This document shows, one piece after another, positions 1 to 9,200 of a stretch of DNA of 38,864 nucleotides. Positions within the stretch are counted from its first letter, which is position 1; the number at the start of each line of letters is the position of its first letter. The notes beneath the pieces were generated by a model. That model worked only from the letters and a program-made list of their open reading frames with translations, was not told the origin of the DNA and made no database searches. This stretch comes from Planctomycetota bacterium (GTDB lineage Bacteria > Planctomycetota > Phycisphaerae > Sedimentisphaerales > UBA12454): positions 1-38,864 of the forward strand of contig JAHJUV010000109.1 in NCBI GenBank assembly GCA_018828825.1, read 5' to 3'. A program made the position numbers and the translations under genes.

Positions 1-165
1 AAGGATACCTCTAAAAATTCATTTTGGCGGCAGAGCGAATCTTTTTGTCGCCGGTCTGCGTTAGACAAAAGCCACTTTATCTATTGATAAAGCTGATTTG
101 TCTTCCTTGCCGGCGAACAAAAATCTTCTACTTGCCGCTCAAAAGCAATTATTAGAGCTACCCTT
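1..165. repeat. Long imperfect inverted repeat (about 80-nt arms)
   Basis: Positions 1-83 and the reverse complement of 84-165 align along their whole length at roughly three quarters identity by eye. Matching blocks include TTTTGGCGGCA against TTTTGAGCGGCAAG, a CTTTTTG-CGCCGG block, AGACAAA, and CTTTATC next to the apex at about 81-86. The transcript would fold into one rod-like hairpin. It begins at the window edge, so it may extend further left. It lies upstream of rplA and overlaps no credible ORF. It could be a MITE-like palindromic repeat, a decayed mobile element or a structured leader; the sequence alone does not decide. Confidence 0.6.
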
Positions 166-170
166 AAAAA

Positions 171-260
171 TAAAAACTTAAAACTGTGGAATCCCGATAA
201 ATCGGGATGAATTTTTATAAAAAATCCGGCCGAAGGCCGTTCCTTAGTTTTTAGTTTTAA
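171..260 (+). promoter_or_regulatory. Branched stem-loop leader upstream of rplA
   Basis: An AT-rich outer stem (about 171-190 with 240-260, imperfect) encloses two compact hairpins. One is ATCCCGAT-AA-ATCGGGAT at 191-208. The other is CGGCC-GAA-GGCCG at 227-239. Together they could form a three-way junction about 100 nt ahead of the rplA start. The AT-rich arms resemble the aacttaaaact-type intergenic repeats seen before rplE, so this could be repeat sequence rather than a selected regulator. Confidence 0.35.
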
Positions 261-359
261 ATTTCAAACTTTTAATTGTCAGCTTACCACGGCGAAAAAA
301 TAGTGGGAGCGAAATTGAGACTTCCGCCTAAGGCGGACAAGTTTTGCGGAGAAAGAAAA

Positions 360-1049
360 ATGAAAATAATAAGAAGCAAACGTTATAAAGCTGCGGCGAA
401 AGATTTGCCTGAGACGGCATTTAGCCTGGCGGAAGCGGTGAAGAAGGTTAAAAGCTTTAACCCGACCAAGTTCGACCAGAGCATCGAATTTGTGGTACAA
501 CTTGGAGTAGATCCCAAGCAGTCGGACCAGATAGTTCGGGGAGCCATATCCCTTCCTCACGGTATTGGCAAGAGCAAGAAAGTGGTAGCGTTCTGCGAAG
601 ATACCGATATTGAAGCGGCCAAAGCGGCAGGAGCAATCGAAGCCGGCAGCGACGATTTGATAAAGAAGATTACCGGGGGATGGCTGGATTTCGATGTTGC
701 AATAGCATCGCCGAAGGTGATGGGCAAAGCCGGCAAACTCGGCAAAGTTCTGGGGCCGCAGGGCAAAATGCCATCGCCTAAAAACGGTACTGTTACGGCT
801 GATATTATTACAGCGATAAAGGAATTTTCAGCAGGAAAAGTGGAGTTCAGGGCAGATACCGGCGGTAATGTTCATACAGTAGTAGGTAAATACAGCTTCG
901 ATGATGACAAGCTGATTGGTAATATTCGTGCATTTATGGAAACGATAAAGAGGGTAAAGCCGTCGAGCGCCAAAGGCACATATATAAAGAAGGCATCGCT
1001 TTCAGCGACGATGAGCCCCGGCGTTATGGTGGATGTATCGGAATTTTAA
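360..1049 (+). CDS. rplA: 50S ribosomal protein L1
   Basis: L1 forms the mobile L1 stalk of the large subunit, contacts deacylated tRNA in the E site, and in many bacteria represses its own mRNA. The 229-residue product starts MKIIRSKRYKAAAK and contains the L1 signature around GKAGKLGKVLGPQGKMPSPKNGTV, split here between two conserved blocks, followed by FRADTGGNVHTVVG. An upstream in-frame start at 276 would add 28 residues unlike L1. ATG 360 is preferred because GGAG lies at 348-351 and the family N-terminus begins there. The short palindrome TCCGCCTAAGGCGGA just upstream belongs to a repeat motif seen elsewhere in the window. rplK, the usual upstream partner, would lie outside the window. 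Confidence 0.96.
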   Translation: MKIIRSKRYKAAAKDLPETAFSLAEAVKKVKSFNPTKFDQSIEFVVQLGVDPKQSDQIVRGAISLPHGIGKSKKVVAFCEDTDIEAAKAAGAIEAGSDDLIKKITGGWLDFDVAIASPKVMGKAGKLGKVLGPQGKMPSPKNGTVTADIITAIKEFSAGKVEFRADTGGNVHTVVGKYSFDDDKLIGNIRAFMETIKRVKPSSAKGTYIKKASLSATMSPGVMVDVSEF

Positions 1050-1190
1050 CGTCCAACGTCGAACTTTGAACTTTGAAGTAAAGATTTAAAGAAGCAGGGA
1101 AGTAAAAGAAAAAACAGGACGGCTAAAGCTAATATTAAAATTTGAAATATAAAATAAGAATAAATAAAACCTAATATAAAAGGTGTTAAA

Positions 1191-1718
1191 ATGAGTAAGA
1201 GCGTAAAACAACTGTTGGCCAAGGAACTTTCAGCCAAGTTCGACGGCGTTAAGGAATTTCTGGTAGTGGATATTACCGGCGTTGACGGGATAACAAACAA
1301 TCTTCTTCGCTGCGAGCTTCGCGAGAAGGGGATAAAGCTTACGATGGTAAGAAACGCGATGATGCGTCAGGCGCTGAAGTCGCTGGAGAAGGACAACGCG
1401 GCGGAACTGTTCGCGACAGGCTGCTGTACGGTAGCGTGGGGCGCCGACAGCGTTATCGATGTTGCCAAGGAAATCGAAGCCCTTACCAAGCAAAAGCCGC
1501 TCAAATGTACAGGTGCGTATATTGACGGTACTGTTTTGAGCGCGGAAGCGGCACAGGGTCTTTCCAAGATGAAGAACAGAGTCGAGCTTGTTGGCGAGGT
1601 CGTTATGCTTGCGAAATCTCCGGCGAGAAGACTGTTATCGGCGATTGGATCGCCTGCGGGCATTATCGCGGGATGTATAAAGACGCTGGCGGAGAAAGAA
1701 GAAAAGGCAGCGGCGTAA
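1191..1718 (+). CDS. rplJ: 50S ribosomal protein L10
   Basis: L10 anchors L7/L12 dimers to 23S rRNA to build the stalk that recruits translational GTPases. The 175-residue product has the N-terminal rRNA-binding domain (MSKSVKQLLAKEL onward, with LRCELREKGIKLTMVRNAMMR) and a C-terminal helix rich in Glu and Lys that would hold L12. Length is normal. The start is supported by AAGGTG 7-8 nt upstream. It lies 141 bp after rplA, across an AT-rich stretch with a Tgaactttgaact-type repeat at about 1050-1078, and is followed by rplL. An L10 autoregulatory leader is expected here by analogy, but no clear kink-turn was recognised. Confidence 0.95.
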   Translation: MSKSVKQLLAKELSAKFDGVKEFLVVDITGVDGITNNLLRCELREKGIKLTMVRNAMMRQALKSLEKDNAAELFATGCCTVAWGADSVIDVAKEIEALTKQKPLKCTGAYIDGTVLSAEAAQGLSKMKNRVELVGEVVMLAKSPARRLLSAIGSPAGIIAGCIKTLAEKEEKAAA

Positions 1719-1757
1719 CGAATTTAAAATTTAATATTTAAAATATAAAATTTGCTT

Positions 1758-1774
1758 TTGCGGGTGCACCGCAA
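1758..1774 (+). promoter_or_regulatory. Hairpin in rplJ-rplL spacer
   Basis: TTGCGG (1758-1763), loop GTGCA and CCGCAA (1769-1774) form a six-pair hairpin in the 119-nt rplJ-rplL spacer. GC-rich flanks at 1781-1815 allow further pairing, for example TTTTGCG with CGCAAA. There is no U-tract, so it is not an intrinsic terminator. It may affect processing or the high relative expression that L12 needs (several copies per ribosome). This is an inference from structure only. Confidence 0.3.
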
Positions 1775-1837
1775 GGATTAAACGCGGCGGCGTAGCTGCG
1801 GCAGGCGCAAAGCGATAGAAGAACAGGAGTCATTAAA

Positions 1838-2242
1838 ATGGCAGATGAAACAACAAAAGAGTTCAGTGCAGAAATCAAGAAGCTCGGCGACGAGATTGTC
1901 AAGTTGACACTGATGCAGGCAAAAGAACTTGGCGATTATCTTAAAGAAGTTCACGGTATCGAACCGGCAGCAGGCGGCGCGGTTATGATGGCAGGAGCAG
2001 GCGGCGGCGAGGCAGCAGCGGCAGAAGAACAGACAGCGTTCGATGTAATTCTGAAAGCGGCCGGCGACAAGAAAATCCAGGTTATCAAGGAAGTACGCGC
2101 ACTGACAGGTCTTGGCCTGAAAGAGGCAAAGGACCTCGTAGAAGGCGCACCGAAAGCGGTTAAAGAAGGCGTGAGCAAAGATGATGCCGAGGCTGCAAGG
2201 AAACAGCTCGAATCAGCCGGAGCAGCAGTAGAAATAAAATAG
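1838..2242 (+). CDS. rplL: 50S ribosomal protein L7/L12
   Basis: This is the multicopy stalk protein that activates GTP hydrolysis by EF-G, EF-Tu, IF2 and RF3. The 134-residue product has the dimerising N-terminal helices, an Ala/Gly-rich hinge at about residues 45-65 (GGAVMMAGAGGGEAAAAEE) and the canonical globular C-terminal domain with FDVILKAAGDKKIQVIKEVR and GLGLKEAKDLVEGAPK. ACAGGAGT is placed well before ATG 1838. The N-terminal region is slightly longer than the 120-residue E. coli protein. It sits between rplJ and rpoB as in most bacteria. Confidence 0.96.
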   Translation: MADETTKEFSAEIKKLGDEIVKLTLMQAKELGDYLKEVHGIEPAAGGAVMMAGAGGGEAAAAEEQTAFDVILKAAGDKKIQVIKEVRALTGLGLKEAKDLVEGAPKAVKEGVSKDDAEAARKQLESAGAAVEIK

Positions 2243-2372
2243 CGTGAAGCGTATCCGCCGTCGCTGCGAGCTTCCGTCTTCGCTAAGAGCTACGAACGGA
2301 CAGGATGGCGGACAAGTCTCGTGAAGCGTATTTCGTATTTCGCTTCACGCTTCACGAACGACGAGATACGGA
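2243..2372. repeat. Dispersed intergenic repeat, copy A (rplL-rpoB)
   Basis: Two modules are joined. The first is a palindromic module in which TCCGCC pairs with GGCGGACAAGTC and whose loop contains a second, diverged TCCGT...ACGGA hairpin. The second is a heptamer-periodic module: two CGTATTT units followed by two CGCTTCA units. The first module recurs at 35772-35826 without the inner hairpin, and the heptamer module recurs at 10484-10545, 10924-10995 and 38655-38705. It fills most of the rplL-rpoB spacer, the position of the partial attenuator in E. coli. Translation of the repeat creates a false N-terminal extension on rpoB. Confidence 0.75.
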
Positions 2373-2404
2373 AGGCGCAACCTTTAAATAAATGGGAGTG
2401 TGTA

Positions 2405-5400
2405 ATGGGCAAGATAATTCGCGATTTTGGTAAGAGTTCGGACGCGATAGCAATTCCGGACCTTATCGAGGTTCAGCGGTCAAGTTATGAAAGATTTATA
2501 CAGGCAGATTCTGCGACAGACCGCAGGAAGAATATCGGCCTGGAGGCTCTTTTTAGGGAGATTTTCCCGATAGAGAGCTATGACAAGACGATAAGTCTTG
2601 AATACCTGAGCTATGAGCTTGATAAACCCCGCTATACTCCCAACGAGTGCAGAGAGCTTCGCCTGACCTACGGATATCCGCTGAAGATACGGTGCCGAAT
2701 GAAGCGCAAGGAAGCAGCGGACGTAGCTGAGCAGGTAGTATATCTTGCAGAAATACCCGTAATGATAGGCGGCGGCGAATTTATAATTAACGGAGCCGAG
2801 AGGGTTATCGTTAATCAGCTCCATCGTTCTCCGGGCGTTGATTTTCTAATCGAAAGCAAAGAGGGCGACAGAGTACTGCACGGCGGAAGGATTATTCCGG
2901 AACGCGGAAGCTGGATAGAGATATCTGTAACTCGCAAAGACGTTCTGATAGTGCGGATAGACCAGTCGAGCAAGATACCTGCGACGCTGTTTCTGCGTGC
3001 GATGAACAAAGATTACGGCAAGATTGAGTCGATTATACGGCTATTTCACGAGACCAAGACGGTGTCGGCCGATAAGCTTGACCCGCTGATGTGGTCTGTC
3101 GGGCCGGTAGTCGATACGGAATCCGGCGAGATTATCGTCGAGGCTGGAACTCAAATCGGCGACAGGATAGGGCAGATAGAAAGAAGCTCGATAAAGAAAC
3201 TGGAAGTGATAGTGAAACTTGCCGACCCGCTGGTACTGAATACTCTGGCGGAAGATGACTGCGAAAGTCATGAAGAGGCGCTGCTTAAGCTTTACGCGAG
3301 GCTTCGGCCGGGCAATCCTCCTAATATAGAAAAGGCCAAGACGCTGTTTAACGAGAAATTTTACGACTGCGACCGTTATCGGCTCGGCAGGGTGGGCAGG
3401 TTCAGACTGAACCGCAAATTCAAACAGGAAATTGATGAAAACATTATGACACTCCGGCCGGAAGATTTTCTCAATACGATGAAATATATCATCGGCTTGC
3501 GAAACAGCCAGGGCGTTATTGACGATATCGACCATCTCGGCAACAGAAGGCTGAGAACGATAGACGAGCTTGCATCGGACGAGATACGCAAGGGGCTGTT
3601 GAAGCTCCGCAGGACGGTGCAGGAACGAATGAGTATGAAGGAGCCTTCGCAGATAGAGCGGATTGCCGACCTTGTGAACTCCAAGAGCGTATCGAGCAGT
3701 ATCGACTACTTTTTCGGTCGCGGCGAGCTGAGCCAGGTAGTGGACCAAACAAATTCGCTGAGTCAGCTTACGCACGAAAGAAGACTGTCGGCATTAGGGC
3801 CGGGAGGCCTTAACCGTAAGCGCGCGGGATTCGAGGTTCGTGACGTTCATATAAGCCATTACGGGAGAATATGCCCGATTGAAACACCAGAAGGCACGAA
3901 CATCGGCCTAATCGCGTCACTTGCGATATTCTCGAAGATTGACGAATACGGATTTTTGCTGACGCCTTACAGGAAAGCGGCTAAAGGCAAACTAACCGGC
4001 GAAGTCGCCTTCCTTAGAGCGGACGAGGAAATGGAAGTGACATTCGCACCGCCGGGCGCCATCAAGAGAGGCACCGACAAGCTGCAGGACGGCGTAGTTC
4101 TCGCAAGACAGTTCGGCGAACTGGCACAGGTTGATAGTAGAGAAGTGGAATATGTCGATATATCCAGCAAACAGATTATCGGCGTGTCGGCGGCGTTGAT
4201 ACCGTTCCTCGAACATGACGACGCCAACAGAGCGTTGATGGGTTCGAACATGATGCGTCAAGCGGTGCCATTGTTAAAGACCGAGGCACCCCTGGTAATG
4301 ACGGGAATGGAAGAACATGTGGCTCAGAATTCGAGTATGGTTGTTCGAGCCTATAGTGCCGGTGCGGTGACGGCTATGGAAGCAAAGAAAATTGTCATCA
4401 ACGATACGGATATATACGAGCTCGAGAAATTCATAGGGCTTAACGAAAGAACCTGTCTGAACCAGGAGCCGATAGTATCGGTTGGGCAAAAGGTAAAGAA
4501 GAACGAAATAATCGCTGACGGCGGCGGGACCAAAAAAGGCGTATTGTCGCTTGGAAAGAATGTGCTTGTGGCATTCATTCCGTTCGACGGATTTAATTTT
4601 GAGGATGCAATTCTAATAAGCGAGAAACTTGTGAGGGAAGACGCCTTTACGAGTATTCATATAGATGAGTTCAGCGTTGAAGTTCGCGAGACGAAACTCG
4701 GACGCGAGGAATTTACGCGTGATATACCGAATGTCGGCGAAAAGATGCTGAGGAATCTTGATGAAGACGGCATAATACGCGAAGGTACGCGAGTGGATGC
4801 GGGAGATGTTCTTGTTGGCAAGGTTTCTCCGAAGAGCAAGACGGAACTTACGCCGGAAGAAAAACTGCTTCATGCGATTTTCGGCAGGGCGGGCGAAGAC
4901 GTTAAGAACGATTCGCTTGAGATGCCCAGCGGCTATAACGGTATCATAGTGAAGACGAGCCGATTTACCCGCAAAGGCGCCGGCAGCGACGAGATGAAAA
5001 AGGCGCATAAGCAGAAGATGAAAGAATACGACAACGAGATGAAGCAGCGTCAGTGCATAATCTTCAAGCAGATGATTGACGAAATTACAGCAAAGCTTGA
5101 CGGGGTTACAATGGTTGACCCGACGACACGCCAGAAAGTCGGCGCCAGCGAAGATGCAGAAGTTATTTTCGAACAGATACAGAATTTCGATGCTGCGTGG
5201 GTAAAGCCGGCAAGTGTCCGGCCGCAGGCGCAGCAGATTATAGATAAATATATGCCGAAGATTGCCGAGCTCGCGGAAGAGGCAAAGACGAGACTTGAAC
5301 GGATGAAGCACGGCGATGAGCTGCCGAGCGGTGTGCTTGAGATGGTGAAAGTTTATGTCGCCACCAAGAGGACGCTGAGCATCGGCGATAAGATGGCGGG

Positions 5401-6160
5401 GCGGCACGGAAATAAAGGCGTTATCGCAAGAATTATGCCGGAAGAAGATATGCCTTTCCTCGAAGACGGCACCCCGATAGATATATGTCTTAATCCGCTG
5501 GGCGTGCCAAGCAGAATGAATGTCGGCCAGATTCTCGAGACGCATCTGGGCTGGGCGGCGAAAGTGCTGGGCTTCGACGGCATAACGCCGGTTTTTGCAG
5601 GCGCGACCGAAGAAGAAATCAGGCAGCTTCTTGTCGAATCGAATGAACACATGCTTAAGAGAAAAAAAGAACTGGAAGACGGCAGGGAGTCACCGCCGGC
5701 CGATGAGATATTTGCACAAATCGGCGGCGATATGAAAGCAAGGCTTTATGACGGCAGAACCGGCGAGCCATTCGAGCAGACGGTAACGGTCGGATATATA
5801 TATATGATGAAACTTCATCATCTTGTTGACGACAAGATTCACGCGCGTTCGACAGGGCCGTACAGCCTTATTACTCAGCAGCCGCTCGGCGGAAAAGCGA
5901 GAACCGGCGGACAGAGATTCGGCGAAATGGAAGTATGGGCGCTGGAAGCATACGGCGCGGCATATACACTGCAGGAACTGCTGACGGTTAAGAGCGACGA
6001 TATCGAAGGCAGAACGAAGATTTACGAATCTATGGTCAAGGGCAAAAATACACTCGAGGCCGGAACGCCAATATCATTTGACGTGCTGTGCAGCGAAATT
6101 CGCGGACTGGGACTGAATATCCAGCTTGAGAAAAAACAATTAGGCGCGAAAAGACTGTAG
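2405..6160 (+). CDS. rpoB: DNA-directed RNA polymerase subunit beta
   Basis: This is the beta subunit of RNA polymerase, forming with beta-prime the catalytic cleft. The 1251-residue product has the rifampicin-region landmarks (FFGRGELSQVVDQTN from residue 436, THERRLSALGPGG) and ICPIETPEGTNIGLI. Further on come GRHGNKGVIARI and the C-terminal KARTGGQRFGEMEVWALEAYGA. ATG 2405 is chosen because GGGAG precedes it and MGKIIRDFGK fits the family. An upstream in-frame ATG at 2321 lies in the repeat and would add 28 repeat-derived residues. Relative to E. coli, positions 514, 515 and 520 are Val445, Val446 and Ser451, while Asp447, His457 and Ser462 (516, 526, 531) are kept. It is followed 50 bp later by rpoC. 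Confidence 0.98.
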   Translation: MGKIIRDFGKSSDAIAIPDLIEVQRSSYERFIQADSATDRRKNIGLEALFREIFPIESYDKTISLEYLSYELDKPRYTPNECRELRLTYGYPLKIRCRMKRKEAADVAEQVVYLAEIPVMIGGGEFIINGAERVIVNQLHRSPGVDFLIESKEGDRVLHGGRIIPERGSWIEISVTRKDVLIVRIDQSSKIPATLFLRAMNKDYGKIESIIRLFHETKTVSADKLDPLMWSVGPVVDTESGEIIVEAGTQIGDRIGQIERSSIKKLEVIVKLADPLVLNTLAEDDCESHEEALLKLYARLRPGNPPNIEKAKTLFNEKFYDCDRYRLGRVGRFRLNRKFKQEIDENIMTLRPEDFLNTMKYIIGLRNSQGVIDDIDHLGNRRLRTIDELASDEIRKGLLKLRRTVQERMSMKEPSQIERIADLVNSKSVSSSIDYFFGRGELSQVVDQTNSLSQLTHERRLSALGPGGLNRKRAGFEVRDVHISHYGRICPIETPEGTNIGLIASLAIFSKIDEYGFLLTPYRKAAKGKLTGEVAFLRADEEMEVTFAPPGAIKRGTDKLQDGVVLARQFGELAQVDSREVEYVDISSKQIIGVSAALIPFLEHDDANRALMGSNMMRQAVPLLKTEAPLVMTGMEEHVAQNSSMVVRAYSAGAVTAMEAKKIVINDTDIYELEKFIGLNERTCLNQEPIVSVGQKVKKNEIIADGGGTKKGVLSLGKNVLVAFIPFDGFNFEDAILISEKLVREDAFTSIHIDEFSVEVRETKLGREEFTRDIPNVGEKMLRNLDEDGIIREGTRVDAGDVLVGKVSPKSKTELTPEEKLLHAIFGRAGEDVKNDSLEMPSGYNGIIVKTSRFTRKGAGSDEMKKAHKQKMKEYDNEMKQRQCIIFKQMIDEITAKLDGVTMVDPTTRQKVGASEDAEVIFEQIQNFDAAWVKPASVRPQAQQIIDKYMPKIAELAEEAKTRLERMKHGDELPSGVLEMVKVYVATKRTLSIGDKMAGRHGNKGVIARIMPEEDMPFLEDGTPIDICLNPLGVPSRMNVGQILETHLGWAAKVLGFDGITPVFAGATEEEIRQLLVESNEHMLKRKKELEDGRESPPADEIFAQIGGDMKARLYDGRTGEPFEQTVTVGYIYMMKLHHLVDDKIHARSTGPYSLITQQPLGGKARTGGQRFGEMEVWALEAYGAAYTLQELLTVKSDDIEGRTKIYESMVKGKNTLEAGTPISFDVLCSEIRGLGLNIQLEKKQLGAKRL

Positions 6161-6210
6161 CATTGTTGAAGAAATAAACGGTTTAAACCGAAAGTCAGGA
6201 GTAAGCTTAA

Positions 6211-9200
6211 ATGGCTGAAAGTATTTATGACAAGATAAATGATTACGGTTCGGTAAAGATAAGTCTTGCCAGTCCGAATGATATCCGGAGTTGGTCGTTC
6301 GGCGAAGTGCGCAAGCCTGAGACGATAAACTATCGAACATATAGGCCGGAAAAAGACGGGCTTTTCTGCGAGAGAATTTTCGGACCGGAACGAGACTGGG
6401 AATGTTCGTGCGGAAAGTACAAAGGCACGAAATTCAAAGGCATTATCTGCGACCGATGCGGTGTGAAAGTGACGCACAGCCGGGTTCGCCGGAAACGTAT
6501 GGGACATATAAACCTTGCGGCGCCAGTGGTGCATATATGGTTCTTCAAGGCGATGCCTTCAAGGCTCGGTTCGCTGTTGGCGATGAAGACGGTTGACCTT
6601 GAGAAGGTTGTATATTTCCAGGATTATATAGTTACCGACCCCGGGCAGAGCCCGCTGAAATTCAGACAGCTTCTGAATGAAGAAGAACACCGCGATGCAC
6701 TGGCCAAGTACGGCAATTCCTTCAAGGCGACTATGGGAGCAGAAGCGATAAAAGACCTTCTTTTGGCTCTTGACCTTGACCAGTTGAGCGGAGACCTTAA
6801 GGCAGGCATAACCAAGACCAGCAGCAAACAGAAAATCAAAGACCTGAGCAAACGGCTGAAGACGGTAAACGCGGTAAGGCATAGTCCAAACAAGGCTGAA
6901 TGGATGGTACTGGACGTTGTGCCGGTGATACCGCCAGATTTGCGGCCGCTGGTTATGCTGGAGAGCGGAAACTTCGCGACCAGCGATTTGAACGACCTTT
7001 ACCGGAGAATTATAAACAGAAATAACCGTCTTAAAAAGCTGATGGACCTCAACGCTCCTGAAGTCATTATTCGCAACGAAAAGCGAATGCTTCAGCAGGC
7101 AGTAGATTCACTGTTCGACAACGGCAGATGCAGAAGGCCTGTGCTGGGCAGCAATAACAGGCCGCTGAAGAGTCTGACGGATATGATAAAAGGCAAACAG
7201 GGCAGATTCCGTGAAAACCTGCTCGGCAAACGCGTCGATTACTCGGCACGTTCAGTTATCGTCGTCGGGCCTCATCTTAGATTGCATCAGTGCGGTCTGC
7301 CGAAGAAAATCGCGCTCGAACTGTTCCAGCCGTTTATCATTCGTGAGCTGAAAGACAGAGGCTTCGCGGATACGATAAAAAGCGCAAAACGAATGCTCGA
7401 AAGACGCGATGAGCAGGTGTGGGATATTCTCGAAAAGGTAATTCATCAGCACCCAGTAATGCTCAACCGTGCACCAACACTGCATAGAATGGGTATCCAG
7501 GCATTCGAACCGGTGCTTGTAGAAGGCAACGCAATAATGCTTCATCCGCTGGTATGCAAAGGTTTTAACGCTGACTTTGACGGCGACCAGATGGCAGTTC
7601 ATCTTCCGTTGAGCGTAGAGGCACAGGTCGAAGCACATACATTGGTGATGGCAACCAATAATATTTTCTCGCCGGCGAACGGTTCGCCAATGGTCGGGCC
7701 TTCGCAGGATATAGTGCTTGGTAATTACTATATAACGGTAGAAAAGAAAGACGAAAAAGGCGAAGGAATGGTTTTCGCCACTCAGGCTGAAGCGATAACC
7801 GCATACGAACTGGGCAAGGCAAGCATTCACGCAAGAGTCCAGGTAGGTATTAAAAAAGGCACAAAGGTTGTTACCGAAGAAGGTACCAAGGAAAGCACAG
7901 GCGTGATTTGGACTACGCCGGGCAGATGTATTTTCAATGAAATTCTGCCCCAAGAGCTGCCGTTCTACAATATTCTGATGGCTCAGAAGACGCTCAAGCG
8001 AGTTATTCACGACTGTTTTGCGATGGCTAACGGCAGAAAGAGTCTCGATCTTCTGGACGATTTGAAAGAGCTTGGTTTTAAATACGCGACACTGGCGGGA
8101 TTAAGCATTGGCCTGATAGATTTGAGAGTGCCGCCTGAAAAGCAGGATATTATTGACCGTACACAGAAAATCATCGACCGCATTCATAAAAGTTTCAATG
8201 ACGGTGTTCTAACCGAAGGCGAAAGATACAATCAGGTAATCGACGCCTGGACACACGCCCGTGTCGCCGTAACAAACGCGATGCTTCAGGGAATGAAGAA
8301 CGATACACGGCAGGGCAGGGCTTACCTGAACCCGATTTACCTGATGAGCGATTCCGGCGCCAGAGGCAGCGTTGACCAGATTCAGCAGCTTGCGGGTATG
8401 CGAGCTTTGATGGCCAAGCCGAGCGGCGAGATTATCGAGACGCCGATTAAGTCGAACTTCCGTGAAGGGCTTAACGTTCTCGAATATTTCAGTTCTACAC
8501 ACGGAGCAAGAAAAGGTCTTGCCGATACGGCGTTGAAGACTGCAGATTCGGGTTATCTGACAAGAAAACTTGCCGATGTCGCGCAGAATGTAATTGTAAA
8601 TGAAATTGACTGCGGCACACTGCAGGGCATAACGAAGACCGCGCTGTACAAAGGCGAAGAGGTTGAAGTGCCGTTGAGAGAATTGATTATCGGCAGGACG
8701 GCACGTGACAATATCCGCAATCCTATAACCGATGAAATGATTGTCCGTGAAAATGAAGTTATAACGTCGCAGGCGGCAGACAATATCGAATCGTTAGGTC
8801 TTGAATCGATTCGAGTCAGAAGCCCACTAACCTGCGACAGCGCTTTGGGGGTATGTGCAAAGTGCTATGGCTGGGATATGAGCACAAGCAGATTCGTGGA
8901 AGAAGGTATGGCGGTAGGTATTATCGCGGCCCAGTCGATTGGCGAGCCCGGCACCCAGCTTACAATGCGTACGTTCCATACCGGCGGTATCGCGTCGCGT
9001 ACAATACTTGAAAGCGACCAGAAATCGCCGAGAGACGGCGTTATACAGTATCGCGATTTGAATGTAGTCCCTGTAAAACAGGAAGACGGCACGAAACAGT
9101 TTATCGCTTTGAAACGTAACGGCGAAATGGCGCTGGTTGACGATAAAGGCAGAGAATACGACAAATTCAAAGTACCTTACGGTGCAGTGATTCTTGCAAA

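Noticed and set aside
191..215. ATCCCGAT hairpin as intrinsic terminator of an upstream gene
   Set aside because: The T run that follows is interrupted (GAATTTTTATAAAAAA), and the hairpin fits better as part of a branched structure. It cannot be excluded, because the upstream gene lies outside the window.
276..359. Upstream start for rplA adding 28 residues
   Set aside because: The extra residues do not match L1, include a translated palindromic repeat, and a good Shine-Dalgarno precedes ATG 360.
3041..3775. Long minus-strand ORFs inside rpoB, rpoC, fusA and others (e.g. 244-362 codons)
   Set aside because: They are antisense frames of strongly conserved genes, kept open by codon bias. The sense proteins are unmistakable.
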